NCBI RefSeq assembly: GCF_052115025.1
Contig: NZ_JBFRFW010000006.1
Span: 124,001-188,000, forward strand
Source of the DNA: Bradyrhizobium_A sp052115025
GTDB taxonomy: Bacteria; Pseudomonadota; Alphaproteobacteria; Rhizobiales; Xanthobacteraceae
Direction: 5' to 3'
DNA length: 64,000 nucleotides
Shown here piece after piece: positions 11,274-21,926 of this stretch (its first letter is position 1; each line of letters starts with the position of its first letter). Position numbers and translations under genes: made by a program. The notes under the pieces are model-generated. The model ran no database searches, was not told the origin of the DNA, and worked only from the letters and a program-made list of their open reading frames with translations.

Positions 11274-11284
11274 ATATTGAATAT
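11274..11284. promoter_or_regulatory. AT-rich palindrome in the LysR/MFS divergent promoter
   Basis: ATATTGAATAT is a perfect 11-bp dyad immediately upstream of the LysR start. Further AT-rich sequence with T-N11-A spacing follows to 11325. This is the expected place for a LysR site serving both genes. Short AT palindromes arise easily by chance. Confidence 0.35.
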
Positions 11285-11354
11285 CAAACCATTTCAATTG
11301 TCGCATAATCCCGCGGCTGCTTAAAGGCCCTTCCGCAACGACTTCGAGGGTTTC

Positions 11355-12569
11355 ATGAGCGCCAGCGACACCACCACCGCACCCGTCACGACAACCGTGA
11401 CGCGCTCCTTCATCTGGCTCGGCGCGATCGCGACCGGCGTCATCGTCACCAACCTGTTCGCGCCGCAGATCCTCGTCGGCCAGATCGGCCCGGCACTGCA
11501 CATGACCGCGGCCCAGGCGGGCCTGATCAGCACCCTCACCCTGCTCGGCTACGCACTCGGCCTGTTCCTGCTGGTGCCGCTCGCCGACCGCATCGAGAAC
11601 AAGCGCCTGATCCTGACGACGCTGTGCGGCACGGTCGTCGCCGCGCTGTGCACCGCGCTCGCCCCCACGCCGACACTGCTGCTGGTCGCGGTGTTCGTGC
11701 TCGGCGGCTCGTGCGCTGCGATCCAGATGCTGGTGCCGCTGATCGCCGCGATGGCCCCGCCAGCCGACCGCGGCCGGGTCATCGGCGAGGTGATGGGCGG
11801 GCTGATGGTCGGCATCCTGTTGTCGCGGCCGCTGGCGAGCTTCATCGCCGACCTGTGGAGCTGGCGCGGCTACTACGCGCTTTCCGCGGCGTCCGTCGCC
11901 CTGCTGGGCGTGGCGCTCGGCGCCCGCCTGCCGTCGCTGCGCCCCGCCGCTGAGGTCGGCTACCTCCATCTTCTCGGCTCGTTCTGGACGCTGTGGCGCG
12001 AGGAGCCGGTGCTGCGGGTGCGGGCGTGGACCGCGGCGCTGGTGATGGCCTCCTTCACGGCGTACTGGGCGGCCGCGGCGCTGCGGCTGGCGGCCGCGCC
12101 GTTCCAACTCGACGCCCGCGGCATCGCCGCCTTCGCCCTCGTCGGCGCCGCGGGCGCCGTGGCAACGCCGCTCGCCGGCCGGCTCGGCGACCGCGGCTAC
12201 GCGCGTCCGCTGCTGATCGCCTCGCATCTCGCCATCATCCTGTCCTGTGCGCTCTGCGCCGCGGCCGCGATGATCGACTCGCAGGTCGCGGCGCTGGCGC
12301 TGCTGGTGATCGGCACGGTGGTGCTCGACATGGGCGTCACGGTCGACCAGACGCTCGGCCGCCGCGCGGTCAACCTGCTGCGGCCGGAAGCGCGCGGCCG
12401 CCTCAACGGGCTGTTCGTCGGATTGTTCTTCATCGGCGGCGCGATCGGCGCCGCCGCAGCCGCGACGGCGTGGTCGCTCGGCGGCTGGAGCGCGGTGTGC
12501 GCCGTCGCCGGATTGTTCGGGCTGCTCGCACTCATCACCGATCTCGTCACCCGGACCGGATCGTCGTAA
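11355..12569 (+). CDS. MFS transporter (drug/metabolite efflux type)
   Basis: A 404-residue integral inner-membrane carrier with about 12 hydrophobic segments. The loop after TM2 has the MFS motif (GLFLLVPLADRIENKRLI), and the halves are joined around residues 195-215. It resembles the 12-TM exporters of the Bcr/YfcJ type. The substrate cannot be read from the sequence. Its divergent LysR neighbour is the likely regulator. The stop lies seven bases from the stop of the converging flavoprotein gene. Confidence 0.88.
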   Translation: MSASDTTTAPVTTTVTRSFIWLGAIATGVIVTNLFAPQILVGQIGPALHMTAAQAGLISTLTLLGYALGLFLLVPLADRIENKRLILTTLCGTVVAALCTALAPTPTLLLVAVFVLGGSCAAIQMLVPLIAAMAPPADRGRVIGEVMGGLMVGILLSRPLASFIADLWSWRGYYALSAASVALLGVALGARLPSLRPAAEVGYLHLLGSFWTLWREEPVLRVRAWTAALVMASFTAYWAAAALRLAAAPFQLDARGIAAFALVGAAGAVATPLAGRLGDRGYARPLLIASHLAIILSCALCAAAAMIDSQVAALALLVIGTVVLDMGVTVDQTLGRRAVNLLRPEARGRLNGLFVGLFFIGGAIGAAAAATAWSLGGWSAVCAVAGLFGLLALITDLVTRTGSS

Positions 12570-12576
12570 CCGCCCG

Positions 12577-13836
12577 TCACTGCACAGCCTCCCCGCGCAG
12601 CCGGTCGAGCACGCCGCGCCCAGCCGCCGCGCCGGTGGCGAAAGAGGCCTGCAGCAGGTAGCCGCCGGTCGGCGCCTCCCAGTCCAGCATCTCGCCGGCG
12701 ACGAACACGCCGGGCAGCCGCCGCAGCATGAACGATGCATCGACTTCGTCCCAGGCAACACCGCCCGCGGTCGAGATGGCGCGGTCGAGCGGCGCGGTGC
12801 CGGTGAGCCGCACCGTCACTGCGTTGATTGCCGCGGCGAGATCGGCAGGCGACAGCGCAGCGAGGTTCCCCCCGCGCGCGATGGCGCTCTCCTGCAGCAG
12901 CGCCACCGCGACCGGCGACAGTCCCAGCGCCTTTCGCAGGAAGGTCGACAGCGACTGCTTGCGGCGCGGCGCCGCGAGGCGCTCGGCCAACTCCGCCGCG
13001 GTCGCATCCGGACGCAGCGCGATGACGAGATCGGCGAACCCATCCCGCGCGATCGCCTCGCGCAGCACCGCCGACAGCGCGTACACACCGCCACCTTCGA
13101 GCCCCTCGCGCGTCACCACCAGCTCGGCGCGGCTGGTCGCGGCACCGAAGGTCAGCGCGATGCCTTTCAGCGGCGTGCCCTCGAAGCGGTCGCGGAACAG
13201 CGCGGACCAGGCGACCTGGAAGCCGCTGTTGGCGGGCCGCAGCGGCGTGATCGCAATACCGAGTTCCGCGAGGATCGCCTGCCAGGAGCCATCGGAGCCG
13301 AGGCGCGGCCAGCTCGCACCACCGAGCGCGAGCACGACCATGTCCGCCGCGGTATGCACCAGGCCATGGGGGGTCTCGAACCGCAAATGGCCGTCTTCCG
13401 CCCACCCGGTCCAATGGTGGCGCAGCGCCAGCGTCACGCCCTGCCCCTCCAGGCGGCGCAACCAGGCGCGCAGCAGCGGCGACGCCTTCAGCGCCTCGGG
13501 AAATACCCGGCCGCTGCTGCCGACGAAGGTCGGCTGGCCAAGCGCCGCGCACCAGGCCCGCAAGTCCGCCGGCGAGAACGCGTCGATCGCCGCGCGCAGC
13601 AGCGGCTCGGCAGCGCCATAGCGCGCCATGAAGGCCGACAGCGGCTCGCCGTGGGTGATGTTGAGCCCGCCGCGGCCGGCCATCAGGAACTTGCGCCCGG
13701 CGGACGGCATGCGGTCATAAAGGGTGACACGGCCACCGCCGGCCGCGATGGTCTCCGCGGCCATCAGGCCGGCGGGGCCCGCGCCGATCACGGCGACGGT
13801 CCGCTCGGAAATCTGGGAAGACGGGGAGACGGTCAC
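12577..13836 (-). CDS. HI0933/YhiN-type NAD(P)/FAD-dependent oxidoreductase (TIGR03862-like flavoprotein)
   Basis: A flavoprotein of about 419 residues with the N-terminal dinucleotide motif VAVIGAGPAGLMAAETIA, the AGRKFLMAGRGGLNIT segment diagnostic of the HI0933/BaiN-like family, and the C-terminal FAD contact GVFVAGEMLDWEAPTGGYLL. The physiological substrate of this family is unsettled. The GTG at 13836 is chosen because the Rossmann strand begins some 14 residues later; the frame is open to 13932 but that extension looks non-coding. It lies downstream of the OFA transporter on the same strand with a gap of about 150 bp. Confidence 0.85.
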   Translation of the reverse strand: MTVSPSSQISERTVAVIGAGPAGLMAAETIAAGGGRVTLYDRMPSAGRKFLMAGRGGLNITHGEPLSAFMARYGAAEPLLRAAIDAFSPADLRAWCAALGQPTFVGSSGRVFPEALKASPLLRAWLRRLEGQGVTLALRHHWTGWAEDGHLRFETPHGLVHTAADMVVLALGGASWPRLGSDGSWQAILAELGIAITPLRPANSGFQVAWSALFRDRFEGTPLKGIALTFGAATSRAELVVTREGLEGGGVYALSAVLREAIARDGFADLVIALRPDATAAELAERLAAPRRKQSLSTFLRKALGLSPVAVALLQESAIARGGNLAALSPADLAAAINAVTVRLTGTAPLDRAISTAGGVAWDEVDASFMLRRLPGVFVAGEMLDWEAPTGGYLLQASFATGAAAGRGVLDRLRGEAVQ

Positions 13837-13984
13837 GGGCGCGCGTCGCAAGACATGATCGCGCTTATCGACCGCCAGCGCCACAAAGCCAAGTCCGAAG
13901 GTCGAGCCCCAACCACGAATCCCGCAGAACACACGGGCGAGGCAGCAGGTCGCCCTGCCGCCTCGCCCCGTCGTGTGCCGGCGA

Positions 13985-15637
13985 TCAGAAGATCCTGACC
14001 GCGTTCTTCAGCGTGATCCAGACGCCCCAGGCCAGCGGAATGCCGACGAACGCCCAGAACGCCAGCGCCGGCAGGTCGAGGCCGCCCTTGCCGATGCCGA
14101 ACGAACCCGTCGGCCCTGACGACGCGCCCTTGGTCGCCGCCTGCAGCTTCGCGACCTCCTCCTGGCTCATGTACCACTTCGGATCGACCGGCTTGATCAG
14201 GTAGTTGCAGATCAGACCGGCGACCAGCATGGCGCAGAGGATGTACATGGTGGTGTTGTAGAGCTGGTCGCGCGGCACGCCGGCGGCGAGCTGCGCCTCA
14301 CGGATGTAGTTCACCACCACCGGTCCGATGATGCCGGCGGTCGACCAGGCCGTGAGCAACCGGCCGTGGATCGCGCCGACGAACTGGGTGCCGAACATGT
14401 CGGCGAGATAGGCCGGCACGGTGGCGAAGCCGCCGCCATACATCGACAGGATGATGCCGAACGCCAGCACGAACAGCGCCTTGCTGCCGAGCGCGGCGAA
14501 TGACGGCGCCAACGCATAGAGCGCGATGCCGAGCAGGAAGAATGTGTAGTAGGTACGCTTGCGTCCGATGTGATCGGACAGCGACGCCCAGAAAAATCGG
14601 CCACCGATGTTGAACAGCGACAACAGCCCGGTGAAGCCGGCCGCGACCGCCGCAATCGCCACCTTCTGTTCAGCGCTGAGGGCGTTGAACTTGACGTCCG
14701 GCAGGCCGATCAGCGAGCCGGCAAAGATCTCCTGCAGCATCGGCGACGCCATGCCGATCACGCCGATGCCGGCCGAGACGTTGAGGCACAGCACCCACCA
14801 GATCAGCCAGAACTGCGGCGTCTTGTGCGCGTTGTCGAGATGCACGTGGTGCTGGGTGATCATCGACTTGGTTTCGGCCGGCGGCGTCCAGCCGTCGGGC
14901 CGCCAGCCGGACGGCGGCAGGCGATAGCGGAACGCGCCGATCATCATGAACACGAAATAGATCGCGCCCATGGCAAGGAAGGTCTCCCAGACGCCGACCG
15001 AGGTCGTGGTCTTGAAGTTGTTCATCAAGAGGTCGGCAAGCGGCGCGCCGATCATGGCGCCGCCGCCAAACCCCATGATCGCCATGCCGGTGGCCATGCC
15101 GCGGCGATCCGGAAACCACTTCACCAGGGTCGAGACCGGTGAGATGTAGCCAAGGCCAAGCCCGACGCCGCCGATCACGCCGGAGCCGAGCCACAGGATC
15201 CAGAGCTGATGGGTGAAAACGCCGATCGCGCCGAGCACGAGGCCGCCGGCCCAGCAGAACGCCGCAACGACACCGGCCTTGCGCGGTCCCGCCCGCTCGA
15301 GCCAGCCGCCCCACAGCGCCGCGGACACGCCGAGCAGGACGAAGAACAGGGTGTACATCCAGCCGAGACTGGACACGCGCCAGTCGCAGGTGGTGGTGAA
15401 CAGCTCCTGCACGATCGACATGTCCGGGCAGGCTTTGGGCGCCGCCAGCCCGATGGCGCGCGACAGCGGCAGCCAGAACACGCTGAAGCCGTAGGCCATG
15501 CCGATGCACAGATGGATGCAGAGTGCCGCCGGCGGCACCAGCCAGCGATTGAAGCCCGCCGTCGCGATGATGCGTTCGCGGTCGAGGATGCCGGCGCCCG
15601 TTGCGGGCACTGCCCCCGCATTGTCCAGAGTAGCCAT
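13985..15637 (-). CDS. OFA family MFS transporter (oxalate/formate antiporter-like)
   Basis: A 550-residue inner-membrane carrier of the oxalate/formate antiporter family. It starts at the ATG preceded by GGGGAGAAAACGA. The first membrane span follows WLVPPAALCIHLCIGMAYGF; characteristic loops are WGGWLERAGPRKAG, WFPDRRGMATGMAIMGFGGG and FFWASLSDHIGRKRTYY. It is longer than OxlT (about 420) through an extended periplasmic loop after TM1 and a C-terminal extension ending in an extra hydrophobic segment. It is the last gene of the fds formate dehydrogenase operon, 58 bp after fdsD, which supports formate or oxalate as the substrate. This is inference from context and family. Confidence 0.88.
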   Translation of the reverse strand: MATLDNAGAVPATGAGILDRERIIATAGFNRWLVPPAALCIHLCIGMAYGFSVFWLPLSRAIGLAAPKACPDMSIVQELFTTTCDWRVSSLGWMYTLFFVLLGVSAALWGGWLERAGPRKAGVVAAFCWAGGLVLGAIGVFTHQLWILWLGSGVIGGVGLGLGYISPVSTLVKWFPDRRGMATGMAIMGFGGGAMIGAPLADLLMNNFKTTTSVGVWETFLAMGAIYFVFMMIGAFRYRLPPSGWRPDGWTPPAETKSMITQHHVHLDNAHKTPQFWLIWWVLCLNVSAGIGVIGMASPMLQEIFAGSLIGLPDVKFNALSAEQKVAIAAVAAGFTGLLSLFNIGGRFFWASLSDHIGRKRTYYTFFLLGIALYALAPSFAALGSKALFVLAFGIILSMYGGGFATVPAYLADMFGTQFVGAIHGRLLTAWSTAGIIGPVVVNYIREAQLAAGVPRDQLYNTTMYILCAMLVAGLICNYLIKPVDPKWYMSQEEVAKLQAATKGASSGPTGSFGIGKGGLDLPALAFWAFVGIPLAWGVWITLKNAVRIF

Positions 15638-15695
15638 TCGTTTTCTCCCCATGGCAGCCGCCTTCATTGGCGAGGCGGTCTGTCGTCCCAAGCGA

Positions 15696-15917
15696 CTATT
15701 GCGCTCCTGGTCGCCTTACCCCCTCCATCGCGCTGCGCACGAGCGGATCGAGCCCCTCGCCGCCGGCCTCCCAATGCGCCAGGATCGCGGAACGCATACG
15801 GGGGTCCCAGAACTTGTTGATGTGCTCGGCGATTCCGGGAGCCGCCCTGGCATCGCCCTGGCTTCTGAAAAAACTGCCGATCTGGTTGGCCATGTGGACC
15901 AATCTGTCAGGCGACAT
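15696..15917 (-). CDS. fdsD: NAD-dependent formate dehydrogenase delta subunit
   Basis: A 73-residue protein matching the FdsD family in full: MSPDRLVHMANQIGSFF, then IAEHINKFWDPRMRSAILAH and GLDPLVR near the end. FdsD is found with the soluble FdsGBA enzyme and is needed for, or stabilises, the active complex; its exact role is not settled. The start overlaps the 3' end of fdhD by 11 bp, so translation is coupled. A longer reading from 15989 exists but its extra residues lie inside fdhD and are not conserved. Confidence 0.92.
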   Translation of the reverse strand: MSPDRLVHMANQIGSFFRSQGDARAAPGIAEHINKFWDPRMRSAILAHWEAGGEGLDPLVRSAMEGVRRPGAQ

Positions 15918-16728
15918 CGATCGAAACTCCCGTCGACACACGATGCGAATGGCTGAATAGCTCGAAGCCGTCGGCCCGGGCGATGGCACACAAGGTGATG
16001 TTGGCGGCCTCCGCCATCCGCACCGCGAGCGCCGTCGGCGCCGACACCGAGACGATCATCGAGGCGCCCATCGCCGCGGTCTTCTGTACCATTTCGACCG
16101 AAACGCGGCTGGTCAACAGCACGATCCCCTCAATGGCCGACAGCCCCTGGCGCGCCACCGTGCCCGCCAACTTGTCGAGCGCATTGTGGCGACCGACGTC
16201 CTCCCGCAACTCGACGATGCCGCGCTCGGGCAGCCAGAACGCCGCTGCGTGCACTGCGCGGGTTTTCATGTTGAGCTTCTGCAGCGGCGCCAGCGCCTGC
16301 ATCGCCGCCATGACCTGCTGCGGTGACACCTGGATGCCGGGATCGACGACGGCGGCCGGGCGCATCGCCTCCGCGATCGAGTCGATGCCGCACAGACCGC
16401 AGCCGGTCGGCCCCGCGATATGGCGCCGCCGCTCGCCGAGACGCGTCGCGCGCGACGTCTCCAGCCACATGCGCACGTCGATACCATCGTCGAGTTCGAC
16501 GACGTCGAGCGAGACAATGTCGTCCTTGGTGTCGATCACGCCTTCCGACAGGCTGAAGCCGACGGCAAAATCCTCGAGATCGGTCGGCGTTCCCATCATC
16601 ACCGCATAGGTGCCGCCGTCATAGGACAGCGCGATCGCGGTCTCCTCCGGGATCGCGCGATCGCCGGCACTGAAGCCGCTGTTGTCGCGCCAGATCCCGC
16701 GATGGGCGATGTGGACGGGTTTGGGCAA
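15907..16728 (-). CDS. fdhD: formate dehydrogenase accessory sulfurtransferase FdhD (FdsC)
   Basis: FdhD moves sulfur from a cysteine desulfurase to the bis-MGD cofactor before it is inserted into formate dehydrogenase, and the enzyme is inactive without it. The product is 273 residues, normal length. The sulfur-carrying loop is seen as GPTGCGLCG with Cys110 and Cys113; EDVGRHNALDKL and the RVSVEMVQKTAAMG segment are also conserved. It starts 3 bp after the fdsA stop, within the fds operon, where the equivalent gene is named fdsC. It could serve the second formate dehydrogenase at 56.7-61.3 kb as well, since no other fdhD is visible. Confidence 0.95.
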   Translation of the reverse strand: MPKPVHIAHRGIWRDNSGFSAGDRAIPEETAIALSYDGGTYAVMMGTPTDLEDFAVGFSLSEGVIDTKDDIVSLDVVELDDGIDVRMWLETSRATRLGERRRHIAGPTGCGLCGIDSIAEAMRPAAVVDPGIQVSPQQVMAAMQALAPLQKLNMKTRAVHAAAFWLPERGIVELREDVGRHNALDKLAGTVARQGLSAIEGIVLLTSRVSVEMVQKTAAMGASMIVSVSAPTALAVRMAEAANITLCAIARADGFELFSHSHRVSTGVSIDVA

Positions 16729-16731
16729 TAT

Positions 16732-19608
16732 CTACTCCGCAGCTTCCATGGGAGATATCCGACGCGACTGCCGCGCCTGCTCGTCATAACGCTTCTGCCA
16801 GTCGCTGGGCCCGTTCGAGGGCCGGATCTGCACCGCCGTCACCTTATACTCGGGGCAGTTGGTGGCCCAGTCCGAGAAGTCGGTGGTGACCACGTTGGCC
16901 TGCGTGTCGGGATGGTGGAACGTGGTGTAGACCACGCCTGGGGCGACGCGTTCAGTGATCAGCGCGCGCAGCGTCGTCTCGCCGGCGCGGCTGGTCAGCG
17001 TCACCCAGTCGCCGTCGCGGACGCCGCGCTGCTCGGCGTCGTGCGGATGGATCTCGAGGCGATCCTCCTCATGCCAGACCACGTTGGCGGTGCGGCGGGT
17101 CTGCGCGCCGACATTGTACTGGCTGAGAATGCGGCCGGTGGTCAGCAGCAGCGGGAAGCGCGGACCGGTGCGCTCGTCGGTCGGGATGTATTCGGTGATG
17201 ACGAACTTGCCCTTGCCGCGGACGAAGCCGCCGATGTGCATCACTGGCGTGCCTTCCGGCGCTTTCTCGTTGCACGGCCATTGCACCGATCCCAGTTCGT
17301 CGAGCTTGGCATAGGACACGCCTGTGAAGGTCGGCGTCAGCGCCGCGATCTCGTCCATGATCTCTGAGGGATGCTCGTAGTGCATCTCGTAACCCATCGC
17401 CTTGGCCAGAGCGATCGTGACTTCCCAGTCCTCCATGCCGTTGCGTGGCGACATCACCTTTCGCACCCGCTGGATCCGGCGTTCCGCATTGGTAAAGGTA
17501 CCGTTCTTTTCCAGGAAGGTCGAGCCCGGCAGGAACACGTGTGCGTAATTCGCCGTCTCGTTCAGGAAGAGGTCGTGAACGATGACGCACTCCATGGCGG
17601 CAAGGCCGGCGGCGACATGTTTGGTGTTGGGATCGGACTGCAGGATGTCCTCGCCCTGCACGTAGAGCGCCTTGAAGCTGCCGTCGACGGCGGCATCCAG
17701 CATGTTCGGGATGCGCAGGCCCGGCTCGTTGTTGAGCTTGACGCCCCACAGCGATTCAAAGGTCTCTCGCACGGCATCCGTGGAGATGTGGCGGTAGCCC
17801 GGCAGTTCGTGCGGGAACGAGCCCATGTCGCAGGAGCCCTGCACATTGTTCTGGCCGCGCAGCGGATTGACGCCGACGCCCGGACGGCCAATGTTGCCGG
17901 TCGCCATCGCCAGATTGGCGATCGCCATCACCGTGGTCGAGCCCTGGCTGTGCTCGGTGACGCCGAGGCCATAATAGATCGCGCCGTTGCCGCCGGTGGC
18001 GAACAGCCGCGCGGCGCCGCGCAGCGCGATGGGATCGACGCCAGTCGCGAGTGCGGTGGCCTCCGGGCTGTTCTGCGGCAGCGACACGAATGCCGCCCAG
18101 TCCTCGAACTCGCTCCAGTCGCAGCGCTCGCGCACGAAAGGCTCGTCGACGAGGCCCTCGGTGACGATGACATGGGCCAGCGCGGTCAGCACGGCGACGT
18201 TGGTGCCCGGCATCAGCGGCAGGTGATACGCCGCTTCGATATGCGGCGAGCGCACGAGATCGGTACGGCGCGGATCGATCACGATCAGCTTGGCGCCCTG
18301 GCGCAGCCGCTTCTTCAGCCGCGAGCCGAACACCGGATGGCCATCGGTCGGGTTGGCGCCGATCACGATGACCACGTCGGTCTGCTCGACGGAGTCGAAG
18401 TCCTGGGTACCGGCCGAGGTGCCGAACGCCTGCGACAGGCCGTAACCGGTGGGCGAATGGCAGACGCGGGCGCAGGTGTCGACGTTGTTGTTGCCGAAGC
18501 CGGCACGGATCAGCTTCTGCACCAGATAGGTCTCTTCGTTGGTGCAGCGCGACGAGGTGATGCCGCCGACCGAGTCCCGGCCGTAGGTCTTCTGGATCCG
18601 GGCGAACTCGGACGCAGCGTAGCTGAACGCCTCCTCCCAGCTCACCTCCTGCCAGGGATCAGAGATATTCTTGCGGATCATCGGTTTCAGAATGCGCTCG
18701 CGGTGCGTGGCATAGCCCCAGGCGAAGCGCCCCTTGACGCAGGAGTGGCCGCGGTTGGCCTTGCCGTCCTTGTAGGGCACCATGCGCACCACTTCCTCGC
18801 CGCGCATCTCGGCCTTGAAGGTGCAGCCGACGCCGCAATAGGCGCAGGTGGTGACTTCGGAATGCTCGGGCTGGCCGATCTCGATCACCGACTTCTCGGT
18901 CAGCGTCGCGGTCGGGCATGCCTGCACGCAGGCGCCGCACGACACGCACTCGGAGCCGAGGAAGCTCTCGCTCATGCCCGGCGACACGCGGCTGTCGAAG
19001 CCGCGGCCGGCGATGGTCAGCGCGAAGGTGCCCTGCACTTCTTCACAGGCCCGCACGCAGCGCGAGCACACGATGCACTTCGAGGGGTCATAGGTGAAGT
19101 ACGGGTTGGACTCGTCCTTGGGCAACCAGTTGGCGTTGTCCTCGCCATGACAGGTGGCGGACACGTGGTTCTCGCCGTCATAGCCATAGCGCACGTCGCG
19201 CAGGCCGACCGCGCCGGCCATGTCCTGCAGTTCGCAGTCGCCGTTGGCGGCGCAGGTCAGGCAGTCGAGCGGATGGTCGGAGATGTAGAGCTCCATCACG
19301 CCCTTGCGCAGCTGCTTGAGCCGGTCGGTCTGGGTCTTGACCACGAGGCCCTCGGTGGCCGGCGTGGTGCAGGACGCCGGCGTGCCGGCGCGGCCCTCGA
19401 TCTCCACCAGGCACAGGCGGCAGGAGCCGAACGCATCGACCATGTCGGTGGCACAGAGCTTGGGGATCTGCGTGCCCGACTCCATCGCCGCCCGCATGAT
19501 CGAGGTGCCCTCAGGCACCGTGACCTGGCGGCCGTCGATGGTCAGGTTGACCATCTTCTCGGCTTTGGACCGCGGCGTGCCGTAATCGATCTCATGCACC
19601 AGCGACAT
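16732..19608 (-). CDS. fdsA: NAD-dependent formate dehydrogenase alpha subunit (catalytic, Mo-bisMGD)
   Basis: The catalytic subunit oxidises formate to CO2 and passes the electrons through FdsB to NAD+. It has 958 residues. In order: a [2Fe-2S] ferredoxin-like domain (about 20-95; CATDMVDAFGSCRLC), the His-Cys3 NuoG-type cluster region, a twin 4Fe-4S ferredoxin domain (CIVCSRCVRACEE and CVSCGACVQACP), the 4Fe-4S/Mo domain (CAYCGVGC) and the molybdopterin domains. The Mo ligand is Cys383 in CARVCHSPT, not selenocysteine, followed by the conserved His. Its start is 12 bp after the fdsB stop. It closely matches the soluble, cytosolic enzymes of Cupriavidus and Rhodobacter. Confidence 0.96.
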   Translation of the reverse strand: MSLVHEIDYGTPRSKAEKMVNLTIDGRQVTVPEGTSIMRAAMESGTQIPKLCATDMVDAFGSCRLCLVEIEGRAGTPASCTTPATEGLVVKTQTDRLKQLRKGVMELYISDHPLDCLTCAANGDCELQDMAGAVGLRDVRYGYDGENHVSATCHGEDNANWLPKDESNPYFTYDPSKCIVCSRCVRACEEVQGTFALTIAGRGFDSRVSPGMSESFLGSECVSCGACVQACPTATLTEKSVIEIGQPEHSEVTTCAYCGVGCTFKAEMRGEEVVRMVPYKDGKANRGHSCVKGRFAWGYATHRERILKPMIRKNISDPWQEVSWEEAFSYAASEFARIQKTYGRDSVGGITSSRCTNEETYLVQKLIRAGFGNNNVDTCARVCHSPTGYGLSQAFGTSAGTQDFDSVEQTDVVIVIGANPTDGHPVFGSRLKKRLRQGAKLIVIDPRRTDLVRSPHIEAAYHLPLMPGTNVAVLTALAHVIVTEGLVDEPFVRERCDWSEFEDWAAFVSLPQNSPEATALATGVDPIALRGAARLFATGGNGAIYYGLGVTEHSQGSTTVMAIANLAMATGNIGRPGVGVNPLRGQNNVQGSCDMGSFPHELPGYRHISTDAVRETFESLWGVKLNNEPGLRIPNMLDAAVDGSFKALYVQGEDILQSDPNTKHVAAGLAAMECVIVHDLFLNETANYAHVFLPGSTFLEKNGTFTNAERRIQRVRKVMSPRNGMEDWEVTIALAKAMGYEMHYEHPSEIMDEIAALTPTFTGVSYAKLDELGSVQWPCNEKAPEGTPVMHIGGFVRGKGKFVITEYIPTDERTGPRFPLLLTTGRILSQYNVGAQTRRTANVVWHEEDRLEIHPHDAEQRGVRDGDWVTLTSRAGETTLRALITERVAPGVVYTTFHHPDTQANVVTTDFSDWATNCPEYKVTAVQIRPSNGPSDWQKRYDEQARQSRRISPMEAAE

Positions 19609-19620
19609 GACGTGCCTTCC

Positions 19621-21173
<1,553 letters not shown>

Positions 21174-21177
<4 letters not shown>

Positions 21178-21692
21178 GACCGCGTCTCCGCCAGCAGCGC
21201 ATCGAGGCGCGTTTCGTCCAGCCGGCCAACGAGGCGGCCGTCGATCATCGCCGACGGCGCGACCGCGCACAGGCCGAGACAGTAGACATGCTCCAGCGTC
21301 ACCCGGCGGTCGCCCGTGGTTTCGCCCAGCTTCACGCCGAGCGTCTTCTCGGCGCAGGCGGCGAGATGATCGGCGCCCATGGCCTGGCAGGCCTCCGCAC
21401 CGCACAGCTTGACGACATGACGGCCGGCCGGAGCACGGCGGAAATCGTGGTAGAAGGTGGCGACGCCGTGGACCTCGGCGCGGGACAGGTTCAGCGCCTC
21501 GGCGACCAGCGGGATGGCGGCTTCCGGAACGAAGCCGAATGCCTCCTGCAGGGCGTGGAGAATGGGCAAGGTCGGCCCGTCGAGGTGCCGGTGCCCGGCG
21601 ATGATTTCCCGCGCGCGCTCCTCGTTCCAAGGCTCGTTCCAAGGCTCGCTTACAGGTTCCGCCCTGCCGCCAAACGACTGCTGAAGTCCCAT
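21174..21692 (-). CDS. fdsG: NAD-dependent formate dehydrogenase gamma subunit (NuoE-like, 2Fe-2S)
   Basis: The first gene of the fds operon encodes a 172-residue thioredoxin-fold [2Fe-2S] protein like NuoE. The cluster ligands are seen as CGAEAC and CLGLC, with EVHGVATFYHDFR in the helical N-terminal domain. The ATG at 21692 is used; a GTG four codons earlier (21704) is possible. A 12-bp tandem duplication (21622-21645) gives the repeat EPWNEPWNE near the N-terminus. No regulator gene is adjacent; in Cupriavidus a LysR protein (FdsR) controls this operon, and a dyad at 21771-21783 could be its site. Confidence 0.94.
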
Positions 21693-21770
21693 CCGCGCAT
21701 CCACCCGGCTTGATCAAGTTGGGGCGGACGCTGAATAAAAACCTGGAATCGATCAAGGGTGCGGGTCTTA

Positions 21771-21783
21771 TGCTGCGATAGCA
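21771..21783. promoter_or_regulatory. possible LysR-type dyad upstream of fdsG
   Basis: TGCTGCGATAGCA (arms TGCT/AGCA, 5-bp centre) lies about 80 bp upstream of the fdsG start, in the only substantial gap before the operon. The size and position suit a LysR-family activator such as FdsR. No direct support beyond symmetry and position. Confidence 0.35.
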
Positions 21784-21926
21784 AAACCCGATCGATTTGC
21801 GCGATTTGAGAGGTTTTCTGCGTCAAGGGATAGCGGCGGGGCGGCACGCTCCCGACGGCCTCCATTGCACGACGAGGGCTGCACGTTCTGGCTTGGTCGT
21901 GCGACGCCATTCCACGCGACGATCGC